DNA of 64,000 bases. Source: Thauera carbonicopians (GTDB taxonomy: Bacteria; Pseudomonadota; Gammaproteobacteria; Burkholderiales; Rhodocyclaceae). The first letter of the stretch is position 1. Each line of letters starts with the position of its first letter. The stretch is taken from positions 1 through 64,000 of the forward strand of contig NZ_JANUXN010000001.1 in assembly GCF_025699485.1 (NCBI RefSeq), written 5' to 3'. Below the pieces are notes generated by a model that did not search any database, was not told the origin of the DNA, and worked only from the letters and a program-made list of their open reading frames with translations. Positions 54,414 through 61,963 of this stretch are shown one piece after another. Position numbers and translations under genes: made by a program.

Positions 54414-55774
54414 GGTGTTGGACTCCTTGTCGTGGAAGGTTCTCCCGGCGCGGCGGCCGGGGCTGGAGGAAGGCTTGCTCCGCGTTCCGCGGCCAGGCGC
54501 AACTGGGCGCGCCCCAGCCACAGTCCCAGCGCGGCCCAGGCCAGCGCCAGCGGAATCGCCACGCTCGCCAGGCCGGCCAGGCCCATGCCCAGCCGCCCGA
54601 GGAGGCCCTCGGCCTGGGCGCCGGCCACGTCGCCGCCGCGGTAGCCGAAAGTGTCGATGAAGGCTTTCGACTTGTACTTGTCCTCGCGGCTGACGACCGT
54701 GTACAGCGTCTCGCGCGCCGGCCGCGTCAGCGCCCGCTGCACGGCACGGAAGGCTGCCTCGAACACGATCAGCGCCGCCAGCGTGCCGACGATGGCCAGG
54801 CCGACGAAGCCCAGCACCACCGTCAGCGGCAACAGCATCAGCGTCAGGTGGACGCCGAAGCGTTCCATGATGCGGCCGGCGATCAGCGCCTGCAGCACCA
54901 GGGTCGTGACCTGGGTGATCAGGTCGATGCGGGCGAACAGCGCCGTGCGCTGGTCCATGTCGCCGCCGAGCGCGGCCACCATCTGCAGGCGGGTGAAGTA
55001 GAGCAGGGTGGCGACCACCGCCATGATGATCACGTAGACCGCGATGCCGAGCAGGTAGCGCGAGGCGAACACTGCTTTCAGGCCCTGCCATGCGCTGCCG
55101 CCGATGACCGCATGTTCCGGCCGTTCCGCCTGCCCGGCGCCGCCTGCGCCGGCAGCTCGCTGGCTGCGCGCCACCGCCCACGCCGCGCCCAGCGCCAGCA
55201 TCAGGAAACCGGCCGACACCAGCAGCAGCGCCGGCGTGCCCAGCGGGCGCGCCAGCACCGAAGCCAGCCAGGGGCCGAAGATCGCGCCCAGCGTGCCCCC
55301 CACCGAAATCAGCGCGAAAAAGCGCTTGCTCTGCTCCAGCGTGAAGCGGTCCGCCATCAGCGCCCAGAACAGCATCGTCGCGAACAGGTTGAAGACGCTG
55401 AACCAGACGTAGAACACCTGCCCGCTGGTGATGCCGACCGCTTCCGGCGCCAGCACCAGCAACAGATGGAAGCCGAGCAGACTCAGTGCGAAGAAGACAT
55501 AGGTCGCGGCGATGAACTTCAGCCGCGGCAGGCGGCTGACCAGCCAGCCGAACACCGGATTGGCCAGCAGCGTCACCAGCGCAGTGCCCATGAACAGCCA
55601 GCGTACCGCCTCGATGCCGCGCTGCATGCCCAGCGCGTCGCGCGCCGGGCGCAGCACCATCAGGGCGGTCAGCACGCAGAAGAAGAACAGGCCGGCCAGC
55701 AGCACCGGCACGGCCTCGTCGCGGCGAAGCTTGAAAAGTGCGCCGAGGCGCGTCTGCTTGAGCGAGTTCGTCAT
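54410..55774 (-). CDS. ATP/ADP-translocase-like MFS transporter
   Basis: 454 residues, about 12 membrane helices. The pattern VLRPARDAL in the first helix and RPARETLYTVVSREDKYKSKAFIDT in the loop after helix 8 (core RPARETLYTVVSREDKYK) is that of the nucleotide-translocase (TLC/Npt) branch of the MFS, best known from Rickettsia and Chlamydia but widespread as uncharacterised homologues. Substrate here is unknown. ATG 55774 is chosen at the family-like MTNSLKQTRLG start. Its stop overlaps the start of the Tat-exported reductase, so the two genes form an operon. Confidence 0.8.
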   Translation of the reverse strand: MTNSLKQTRLGALFKLRRDEAVPVLLAGLFFFCVLTALMVLRPARDALGMQRGIEAVRWLFMGTALVTLLANPVFGWLVSRLPRLKFIAATYVFFALSLLGFHLLLVLAPEAVGITSGQVFYVWFSVFNLFATMLFWALMADRFTLEQSKRFFALISVGGTLGAIFGPWLASVLARPLGTPALLLVSAGFLMLALGAAWAVARSQRAAGAGGAGQAERPEHAVIGGSAWQGLKAVFASRYLLGIAVYVIIMAVVATLLYFTRLQMVAALGGDMDQRTALFARIDLITQVTTLVLQALIAGRIMERFGVHLTLMLLPLTVVLGFVGLAIVGTLAALIVFEAAFRAVQRALTRPARETLYTVVSREDKYKSKAFIDTFGYRGGDVAGAQAEGLLGRLGMGLAGLASVAIPLALAWAALGLWLGRAQLRLAAERGASLPPAPAAAPGEPSTTRSPTP

Positions 55775-56243
55775 CGAGGCGGGGAAACGATGTGCATGAA
55801 GGATGCCGTGTAGCGGGATCGGCAAGGACCGATCCGATCCCTGACGGGCAGGCCGGGATCGGTTTCAGTGGCAGTATCGGTTCAGTTGCCGGAATACCGG
55901 ATCGTGGCGCCAGGGCGCCCGGCGACCGTGGCCGATGCATGCGCTGAATCGGGGAGACACCGGGAGCAGTCCAATGTTCCGGCAATATCCGCCAGGCACG
56001 CCGTCATGCAGGATGCGGAAGCATGCCAGGGCAGGCTCCACGCCGACGGGATACGGGCAACGAGGCCGGCAATGAGAAGTGTTCCTCGCGGATTCACAAT
56101 GAATGAGAGCTAGTCTCGATATTGTTCTCTAAGGCATTGCCAGATAAGGAAAATTTTCTTTGACCTGATCCGCGCCTTGCGTCAGACTCCGCCCCCTGAA
56201 GGCAGGGATGAACTGCCTCGTGACACAGCCAAACGGAGAACCC
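55775..56243. other. 469-base divergent region upstream of bfr
   Basis: No convincing gene; the open frames here are unlike known proteins. It should contain the promoters of the transporter-reductase operon and of bacterioferritin. A Fur-like site lies at 56102-56120, and a GAAAATTTTC palindrome at 56159-56168. Confidence 0.5.
56102..56120. promoter_or_regulatory. Fur-like box upstream of bacterioferritin
   Basis: AATGAGA-GCTAG-TCTCGAT compares with the Fur pattern AATGAGA-N5-TCTCATT: 12 of 14 arm bases agree. A second AATGAGA half-site is 31 bases upstream (56071-56077). It lies 124 bases before the bfr start, so it could control bfr or the divergent operon. Confidence 0.45.
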
Positions 56244-56729
56244 ATGAAAGGCAACGCCAAGATCATCGATGCACTGAACAAGATGCTGGCTTACGAGATG
56301 ACGGCTTCGGACCAGTATTTCGTTCATGCCCACGTCTATCACGACATGGGCCTGCTGCACCTCTACGACCGCATCTATCACGAGCACCAGGAAGAGCTCA
56401 CGCATGTCAAGGTGCTGATCGAGCGGATCCTGTTCCTCGAGGGCACGCCCGATCTCGGCCAGCGCCTGCCGGCCAGCACCAGCCGCGACGTACCGCAGAT
56501 GCTGAAGCACGATCTGGACATGGAGATCACCGTGATCCAGCAACTGCGCGAGATCGTCGCGCTGTGCGAGCAGGAGCGGGATTTCGTCACGCGCGAGAAG
56601 CTGATGCCCCTGCTGCTCGATACCGAGGAAGACCACATCCACTGGCTCGAGCAGCAGCTGCGCCTGATCGACATGGTCGGCATGCCGAACTACCTGCAGA
56701 GCCAGATGAAGGTGGGTACGGCCGGCTGA
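56244..56729 (+). CDS. bfr: Bacterioferritin lacking the haem-ligand Met
   Basis: 161-residue four-helix-bundle ferritin. Ferroxidase ligands in E. coli Bfr numbering are present: Glu18, Glu51, His54, Glu94, Glu128 and His131. The haem axial ligand, Met52, is Leu52. It should oxidise and store iron but probably cannot bind interprotein haem b by itself. Other bacteria have pairs of Bfr subunits, one with and one without Met52, that form mixed shells; no second bfr gene is in this window. CGGAGA precedes ATG 56244. Confidence 0.93.
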   Translation: MKGNAKIIDALNKMLAYEMTASDQYFVHAHVYHDMGLLHLYDRIYHEHQEELTHVKVLIERILFLEGTPDLGQRLPASTSRDVPQMLKHDLDMEITVIQQLREIVALCEQERDFVTREKLMPLLLDTEEDHIHWLEQQLRLIDMVGMPNYLQSQMKVGTAG

Positions 56730-56776
56730 GACACGGCCGGTCAGGTGTGGCCGGCTGAGGGCTGATCAAGGCCATC

Positions 56777-56820
56777 GGCGCATCCGGCGAGGCAGGTCAT
56801 CGTCGGATGCGCCGGATTTT
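56777..56820 (+). terminator. Terminator-like hairpin after bfr
   Basis: GGCGCATCCG (56777-56786) pairs with CGGATGCGCC (56804-56813) around a 17-base loop, followed by GGATTTT. Located 48 bases past the bfr stop codon. Confidence 0.6.
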
Positions 56821-56864
56821 CGTGAATCGAGCGCAGGCCGGCTCGGCAGAGCCATGTACATGCA

Positions 56865-56901
56865 AAACAAAAAGGGCTGTGGATCAGTATCCACAGCCCT
56901 T
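56865..56901 (-). terminator. Terminator of the tRNA operon
   Basis: Perfect 13-bp stem AAGGGCTGTGGAT (56872-56884) / ATCCACAGCCCTT (56889-56901) with CAGT loop; on the minus strand it is followed by TTTTTGTTTTG (complement of 56861-56871). It ends the tRNA-Pro/Arg/His transcript 9 bases past tRNA-His. Confidence 0.93.
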
Positions 56902-56909
56902 GCTGTATG

Positions 56910-56986
56910 TGGGGCGACATACCGGGATCGAACCGGTGACACCTGGAGCCACAATCCAGTGCTCTACCAACTGAGCTAATGCCGCC
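56910..56986 (-). tRNA. tRNA-His (GTG anticodon)
   Basis: Cloverleaf on the minus strand: acceptor GCGGCAT/ATGTCGC with the extra 5' G (G-1) paired to discriminator C and encoded CCA; anticodon loop TTGTGGC gives GTG; T-arm GGTTCGATCC. The G-1:C73 pair is the histidine identity element. Last of three tandem tRNA genes before the terminator. Confidence 0.95.
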
Positions 56987-57000
56987 ACTAAAACCTGTCC

Positions 57001-57077
57001 TGGCCTGCCCGGCAGGGATCGAACCTGCAACCCCCAGCTTAGAAGGCTGGTGCTCTATCCAGTTGAGCTACGGGCAG
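57001..57077 (-). tRNA. tRNA-Arg (TCT anticodon)
   Basis: Cloverleaf on the minus strand: acceptor CTGCCCG/CGGGCAG, discriminator G and encoded CCA, anticodon loop TTCTAAG giving TCT (AGA/AGG codons), T-arm GGTTCGATCC. It lies between tRNA-Pro and tRNA-His. Confidence 0.95.
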
Positions 57078-57104
57078 AGTCCCGCGGGCAATCGGGGTGT
57101 GAGC

Positions 57105-57181
57105 TGGTCGGGGTGGAGGGATTCGAACCCCCGACATCTTGCTCCCAAAGCAAGCGCGCTACCGGACTGCGCTACACCCCG
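57105..57181 (-). tRNA. tRNA-Pro (TGG anticodon)
   Basis: Cloverleaf on the minus strand: acceptor CGGGGTG/CACCCCG, discriminator A and encoded CCA, anticodon loop TTTGGGA giving TGG. First of the three-gene tRNA operon, which reads Pro-Arg-His on the minus strand. Confidence 0.95.
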
Positions 57182-57239
57182 AGAGCCGCGAACTATACAG
57201 AGGTCCCGGCATGTCGTCAAACATCTTTTGCGGGATTTT

Positions 57240-58511
57240 TCATGTTTCCCGCGCGCGCTGCCAATTACGCACAACGCGTAGCATGTTGAGCAGCAGCCAC
57301 CCGAATTCGATAAGCATCAGCAGCCCGGCGATACGCGCAGCGGCGGCCACGAACACGCCCAGCACGAGGGCGGCGAGTACCGCGAGATGGAGCTTCAACT
57401 GCTGCTTGACAGGGATGTCGGGCAGCAGCTTCTTCATGTTCGGGGCGCGGATGCCGGCCTGGGTGAGGTTCAGCCAGGCGAGGAAAGGGACGATCTTGTA
57501 CAGCATGGCGCTGATCGCGCCGGCGAAGCCGCCGTGCAGAATGAGCACGCCGGCGAGCACCGACCACTGCCCGCCGTCGTCGACGAGGTTGGCGCCCAGC
57601 GCGGCGATGCCGGCGAGCATCGCGAGCATCGCCGCGCGGAAGGCATGGAAGGGTGCATCCGGCGTGCTGCGGCGGGTGCGCGACTGCAGCCGCAGGGTCA
57701 GTATCGTGAAGGCGCCGAAGGCGAGCATCAGGGCGGTGCCGAGCACGATGCCGGCACCGTCCGCAGCGGTCGAGCGGGCCAGCGACCACGACACCAGGCC
57801 CGCCAGCACCACGGGTGCCCACCAGCGGGTGAAGCGGGCAGGATAGCTCGGCGTGATCTGGAACATCGGCACCACGACCCAACTGGTCGCGGCCAGCAGG
57901 ATGCCGCCCCAGCCCAGCCAGCCCCAGGCGGCATGCAGGTCCACGGCCTGGGCCAGCGGTATCGGCAGGCTTGCGCCGCGGCCGATGGCGAAGGCGAGCG
58001 CCAGCCCGAGCACCGCGGTCACCGCCAGGCCGATCAGGGCCAGGCGCAGATCCCGCGGCGCGTGGCTGGCGATCTTGACCGACGGCGAGCGGATCAGGCC
58101 GGCCAGCGCGGCGATCAGGAAGATGCCGATGCCGCCGAGCAGCAGCATGGCGCCGCCGATGATGGCGTCCGGGAGGCCGAAGGCGAGGCCGCCGGCGAGC
58201 CCGGTGGCGCCGAAGGTGAGCAGCGCATGGCTGCTGCCCGCGACGCCCAGTACCGCGGGGACGCGGACGCCGGCGACCACGGGCAGGATCTGCTGCAGCG
58301 CGCCGATCATCACCTGCAGCATGAAGCCGGCTGCGAGCAGGTGGACGGCGGCGAGCGCGCCGGGCGTCCAGCGCGAATCGAGCACGCCGTCGCCGAACAG
58401 CAGCACGAGTCCGGCACAGATGCCGAACAGCGGCGCCGTCAGGAAGAAGCGCAGCGGTGCCGACAGCGGCGGCGTGTCTTCATAGGCGAGCCCGGGATTG
58501 GCGCTGCTCAT
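57240..58511 (-). CDS. Polytopic membrane protein (NnrS/haem-copper-oxidase subunit I-like)
   Basis: 423 residues with about 11-12 membrane helices. Conserved-looking His residues lie in helices (AAVHLLAAGFMLQVMIGALQQILP, VDLHAAWGWLGWGG) together with LYKIVPFLAWLNL, a layout like NnrS or single-subunit haem-copper-oxidase-like proteins. Function is not known. Third gene of hemerythrin-DUF2249-this order, consistent with an anaerobic or nitrosative-stress role. The gene ends 58 bases before the tRNA-Pro gene. Confidence in gene reality is high, in the family call moderate. Confidence 0.6.
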   Translation of the reverse strand: MSSANPGLAYEDTPPLSAPLRFFLTAPLFGICAGLVLLFGDGVLDSRWTPGALAAVHLLAAGFMLQVMIGALQQILPVVAGVRVPAVLGVAGSSHALLTFGATGLAGGLAFGLPDAIIGGAMLLLGGIGIFLIAALAGLIRSPSVKIASHAPRDLRLALIGLAVTAVLGLALAFAIGRGASLPIPLAQAVDLHAAWGWLGWGGILLAATSWVVVPMFQITPSYPARFTRWWAPVVLAGLVSWSLARSTAADGAGIVLGTALMLAFGAFTILTLRLQSRTRRSTPDAPFHAFRAAMLAMLAGIAALGANLVDDGGQWSVLAGVLILHGGFAGAISAMLYKIVPFLAWLNLTQAGIRAPNMKKLLPDIPVKQQLKLHLAVLAALVLGVFVAAAARIAGLLMLIEFGWLLLNMLRVVRNWQRARET

Positions 58512-58542
58512 GGTTTGCCTGCGGGGTTGCGCGTGGGAGCCG

Positions 58543-58755
58543 TCACGGACGGCCGATCAGGATCTCCACGGCGCCGTCGTCGCGGATGCTCACCTCGTTG
58601 CGATAGCCGTCGCGGTCGAGCATGCGCAGCAGCGGATGCGGCATGCGATCGAGCAGCAGCGTGAACTGCTGGCCGGACTGCAACTCGGCCAGCGCTTCCA
58701 TGGCGCGCTCGAAGGGTTCGGGAGGCTCCAGGCCGCGGGCGTCGACGATGGTCAT
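58543..58755 (-). CDS. DUF2249 (TusA-like) protein
   Basis: 70 residues. The fold pattern beta-alpha-beta-alpha-beta-beta with VDARGLEPPEPFERAMEALAEL matches DUF2249, a TusA-like family without the sulfur-relay Cys. DUF2249 genes are commonly next to hemerythrin and NO-related genes. Its start overlaps the hemerythrin stop (ATGA), and the membrane protein gene follows after 31 bases. Confidence 0.85.
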   Translation of the reverse strand: MTIVDARGLEPPEPFERAMEALAELQSGQQFTLLLDRMPHPLLRMLDRDGYRNEVSIRDDGAVEILIGRP

Positions 58756-59207
58756 GATGCGTGCTCCACGGCAAGCATTTGGGAAAGATGGCTACAGAGC
58801 TCGTCCTGGGCATGGGCGAGGCGGGCGTCGCACATCGGGTAGAGGATATTCTCCTCCTTCATGTTGTGCTGCTGCATCATGATCAGAAGGGTTTCCGCCT
58901 CGCCGGCGAAATCGTCCGCATCGCGCGCCTGCAGCGCCGCGCGCAGGCGTTCGAGTGCGGCGCGCATGTCGACGTGCTCGCCGCGCATGACCTGGGTCGG
59001 CCCCTGGGTCATGCCGGTGGCCGCTTCGAAGGCGGGGAAGAGCTGCTGCTCCTCGGCGTCGAAATGGGCGTTCAGGCCGTGGGCGAATGCTTCCAGGGCT
59101 TCGCTTGCGCCTTGCCAGTCGTTCTCGGCGGCGAGCGTTTCTGCGCGGGCGAAATCGTGATCGCAGGCGCGGTGATCGTGGGTCATCAGTTCGGCTATCG
59201 TGCTCAT
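58752..59207 (-). CDS. Hemerythrin-domain protein
   Basis: 151-residue four-helix protein with the di-iron hemerythrin ligand pattern: HDHRACD near the N-terminus, HFDAEEQQLFP, a mid-protein HVDM, and HNMKEENILYPMCD. These supply His and Glu/Asp ligands for a non-haem di-iron site that may bind O2 or NO. GGAG precedes the ATG. First gene of an operon with DUF2249 and a membrane protein; an FNR/Dnr-like box and GAGAAT -10 lie immediately upstream. Confidence 0.92.
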   Translation of the reverse strand: MSTIAELMTHDHRACDHDFARAETLAAENDWQGASEALEAFAHGLNAHFDAEEQQLFPAFEAATGMTQGPTQVMRGEHVDMRAALERLRAALQARDADDFAGEAETLLIMMQQHNMKEENILYPMCDARLAHAQDELCSHLSQMLAVEHAS

Positions 59208-59232
59208 GGTCTGCTCCGATGGGACTGAGGCC

Positions 59233-59273
59233 ATTCTCCGCCGTGACCGGCGGCTGGCATTGATACGAGTCAA
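59233..59273 (-). promoter_or_regulatory. FNR/Dnr-type activated promoter of the hemerythrin operon
   Basis: TTGATACGAGTCAA (59260-59273) matches the FNR-family site TTGAT-N4-ATCAA in 9 of 10 bases. Read on the minus strand, GAGAAT (complement of 59233-59238) lies 21 bases after it as a -10, giving a predicted start near 59226 and the box at about -41, the class II activator position. Confidence 0.65.
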
Positions 59274-59380
59274 GTCGGGTAAGGCGCTGCCGGCCGGAGC
59301 CGGGTGGTTCGCATTCGATTCGTTTGAGGAATCGTATGCCGCGCAGGCACAATCGCGCTTTTCGTTCCGCCGGAGGCGGC

Positions 59381-60604
59381 ATGTCGAATGCGGCTGCGCC
59401 GGGCGCCTGGAGCCGGATCTTCCTGCCCTTTGCGCTCGGCTACTATCTGTCCTACCTGCTGCGCACGGTCAATGCGGTGATCTCGCCGGCGCTGACCGGC
59501 GAGCTCGAACTGTCGGCGGCGCAGCTCGGGCTGTTGACCAGCATGTACTTCTTCGCCTTCGGGCTGGCGCAGATTCCGGTCGGGATCGCGCTCGACCGCT
59601 ATGGCCCGCGCCGCGTCGAAAGCGCCTTGCTGCTGCTGACCGCGCTGGGCGCAGCGCTGTTCGCGCAGGGCGACTCGATCGGCAGCCTCGGGCTGGGGCG
59701 GGCGCTGATCGGGCTGGGCGTGTCGGCCTGCCTGATGGGCGCGCTGAAGGGCTTTGCGCTGTGGTATCCGCCCGAACGGCAGAGTTCGATGACGGGCTAC
59801 GTGATGGCCTGCGGTGCGCTGGGGGCGCTGACCGCCAGCGTTCCACTCGAAGCGATGATTCCACTGCTCGGCTGGCGGGGCGTGTTCTGGGGCATCGCGG
59901 CCGTCGCGCTGGCGGCGTCGGCGAACCTGTTCTACAGCCTGCCGCGCGAGACTGCAGCCGGCGGCAACGTGCGTCTGGCGAGCATCGTGCAGGGCGTGGC
60001 AGGCATTTTCGCCGCGCCGGCCTTCCTGCGCTTTGCCGGCTCTTCGCTGTTTTTCGTCGGCGGCTTCATGGCGCTGCAGAGCCTGTGGGCCGTGCCCTGG
60101 CTGATGCACGTCGAAGGACTGGAGCTGGCCGCGGCGGCCCGCATCCTGCTGGTGATGAACCTCGGCATGCTGTCCGGGCAGTTGTCCATCGGCATGTTCG
60201 GCGTGCGCTTGGCCCGCCTCGGCGTGCAGCCCCTGCGCCTGCTGCAGGTCGGCTATGCGGGCCTGCTGCTGGTATTGGCGGCGATCCTGTTCGGGGTCGG
60301 CCCGGTCATCGTCATGTGGTTCCTGTTCGGCGTGCTGTCGGCGGTGAATTCGCAGTCCTACCTGGCGGCGGCGAACAATTTCCCGCGCGAGATGTTCGGC
60401 CGGGTCAGCACCTCGATCAATCTGATGGTCTTCCTCGGCGCCTTCCTGGTGCAGTGGGGGATCGGCCTGGTGCTCGATCTGCTGCGCAGTTGGGGCTGGG
60501 CGATGCCCGAAGCGCTGAAGTTTGCCCTCGCCGTGCTGCTGTTGCTGCAGGCCTTCAGTTACCTGCCGCTGCTGGGCAGGCGCGCGGGAAAAAGCGGGAA
60601 CTGA
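59381..60604 (+). CDS. MFS transporter
   Basis: 407 residues, 12 predicted membrane helices. The inter-helix motif GIALDRYGPRRVES after helix 2 is the MFS signature loop. Sequence is closest to the phthalate/sugar-acid-like permease part of the superfamily; substrate unknown. ATG 59381 is chosen because GGAGG lies seven bases upstream; the upstream in-frame extension is basic and not family-like. Convergent with a second MFS gene. Confidence 0.87.
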   Translation: MSNAAAPGAWSRIFLPFALGYYLSYLLRTVNAVISPALTGELELSAAQLGLLTSMYFFAFGLAQIPVGIALDRYGPRRVESALLLLTALGAALFAQGDSIGSLGLGRALIGLGVSACLMGALKGFALWYPPERQSSMTGYVMACGALGALTASVPLEAMIPLLGWRGVFWGIAAVALAASANLFYSLPRETAAGGNVRLASIVQGVAGIFAAPAFLRFAGSSLFFVGGFMALQSLWAVPWLMHVEGLELAAAARILLVMNLGMLSGQLSIGMFGVRLARLGVQPLRLLQVGYAGLLLVLAAILFGVGPVIVMWFLFGVLSAVNSQSYLAAANNFPREMFGRVSTSINLMVFLGAFLVQWGIGLVLDLLRSWGWAMPEALKFALAVLLLLQAFSYLPLLGRRAGKSGN

Positions 60605-60641
60605 AAGGAGCGAAGCCTGCCGAGGCAGCGGGTTTCTCCGA

Positions 60642-61898
60642 TCAGGCCGCTGCGTGCCGCTGCTGCCGGGCGGCGCGTGCGGCAACGCCCAGGCCGGCCA
60701 GCCCGGCCGAGCAGACGCCGAGCACCAGTGCCAGGGCCGAGCCGTAGAAGATGCCCGAAGTCATGCCGGCATCGAGCATCGCGCCGAATATCGGTGCCGC
60801 GATGCAGAAGCCCAGATCCAGTCCCGAATACACCGTGCCGTATACGCGCCCGGTCGCGCCGGGCGGCGCCGCACGCTTGATCAGCATGTCGCGCGAAGGG
60901 CCGGCCAGGCCGATCCCCAGGCCCGCCAGGGCCGTCATCGCCAGCGCCGCGATGCCCGACGGCAGGCCGGAGCCCACCAGCGCCAGCAGCACCGCCGTTG
61001 CGAGCAGGCACACGCCGATGGTCTTCTCGAGCCGCTCCACGCGCGTGACGAGGAAGCCGCCGACCACCATGCCCGCGGCGCCGCACAGCATGTAGCCGGT
61101 GACCACCATCGCCGTCATCGACAGCGGCAGGCCGTAGAGCTCCTGAAGCGTGGGGCCGGCGAAGCTCTGGATGGCCGACAGCGAGCAGGTGCTCCAGAAG
61201 AAGAAGGAAAAGCACAGCCACACCGAAGGCAGCTTCAGGAATGCGAGCGGATGCTCCTCTGCCGCCGCCGCGGTGCTTTTCGCTGCCTGGCTGGCCCACG
61301 AACCCTGGCGGTCGTCGAGCGCATCGCGGTTCCAGACCATGATGGCCAGCACCGCCAGCGCCAGCCCGGCGCCGGACAGGCAGGCGATGCGCCACGAGCC
61401 CGTCGCTGCGGCGATGCCGGCCATGAACACCGGCGCCGCCGCCCAGCCCAGGTTGCCCGAGATGCCGTGCACCGAGAAACCGTGGCCCAGCCGCTGCGGC
61501 GATACGCGCTTGTTGAGGATGGTGAAATCCACCGGGTGGAAGGGCGCATTGCCCAGCCCTGCCAGCACCGAAGCCAGCAGCAGGCCGGCATAGCTGGCGG
61601 ACGAAGCCGCAACCAGCCCCGCCAGCACGAAGCAGGAAAGTGCGCAGAACAGCACCGGCCGGGCGCCGACGCGATCCACCAGGAAACCCGACAGCGCTTG
61701 GCCGACGCCCGAGATCACGAAGAACACCGATACCAGCAGTCCCAGCTCGGAGTAGCTGAAGCCGAACTCCGCGATCAGGAACGGAAACAGTGGCGGCAGC
61801 AGCATGTGGAAGAAATGCGAGGAGCCGTGCGCCAGGCCGATCAGGCCGATGGTGCGGGCGTCCTGCCGCAGCGAGGGGGCGTGTGCGATGGAGTTCAT
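60642..61898 (-). CDS. MFS transporter, divergent from the AraC regulator
   Basis: 418 residues, 12 predicted membrane helices. GFLVDRVGARP is the MFS loop between helices 2 and 3; FHPVDFTILNKRVSPQRLGHGFSVHGISGNLGWA (core VDFTILNKRV) resembles the fosmidomycin-resistance/nitrate-like MFS branch. Substrate unknown. The ATG lies 65 bases from the divergent AraC gene and the space between holds an inverted repeat, so it is the likely target of that regulator. Confidence 0.85.
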   Translation of the reverse strand: MNSIAHAPSLRQDARTIGLIGLAHGSSHFFHMLLPPLFPFLIAEFGFSYSELGLLVSVFFVISGVGQALSGFLVDRVGARPVLFCALSCFVLAGLVAASSASYAGLLLASVLAGLGNAPFHPVDFTILNKRVSPQRLGHGFSVHGISGNLGWAAAPVFMAGIAAATGSWRIACLSGAGLALAVLAIMVWNRDALDDRQGSWASQAAKSTAAAAEEHPLAFLKLPSVWLCFSFFFWSTCSLSAIQSFAGPTLQELYGLPLSMTAMVVTGYMLCGAAGMVVGGFLVTRVERLEKTIGVCLLATAVLLALVGSGLPSGIAALAMTALAGLGIGLAGPSRDMLIKRAAPPGATGRVYGTVYSGLDLGFCIAAPIFGAMLDAGMTSGIFYGSALALVLGVCSAGLAGLGVAARAARQQRHAAA

Positions 61899-61934
61899 GC
61901 AGCGGATGATAGGCAGCCTGGCGGCGGCCGATAT

Positions 61935-61959
61935 GCGACAGCAGGACATATACTGTCGC
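61935..61959. promoter_or_regulatory. Inverted-repeat operator between MFS and AraC genes
   Basis: GCGACAG (61935-61941) and CTGTCGC (61953-61959) form a perfect 7-bp inverted repeat with 11-base spacing, within the 65-base divergent space. Probable binding site of the adjacent AraC-type regulator or an autoregulatory site; the second arm almost touches its ATG. Confidence 0.5.
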
Positions 61960-61963
61960 GATC

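Noticed and set aside
53469-55985. Apparent fusion of a transporter and an aldo/keto reductase in one frame
   Set aside because: The upstream half is an out-of-frame shadow of the transporter; the reductase has its own ATG and Shine-Dalgarno at 54413 and the transporter its own frame.
55868-56113. 81-codon frame in the region upstream of bfr
   Set aside because: No Shine-Dalgarno, no family resemblance, and it overlaps the likely regulatory site.
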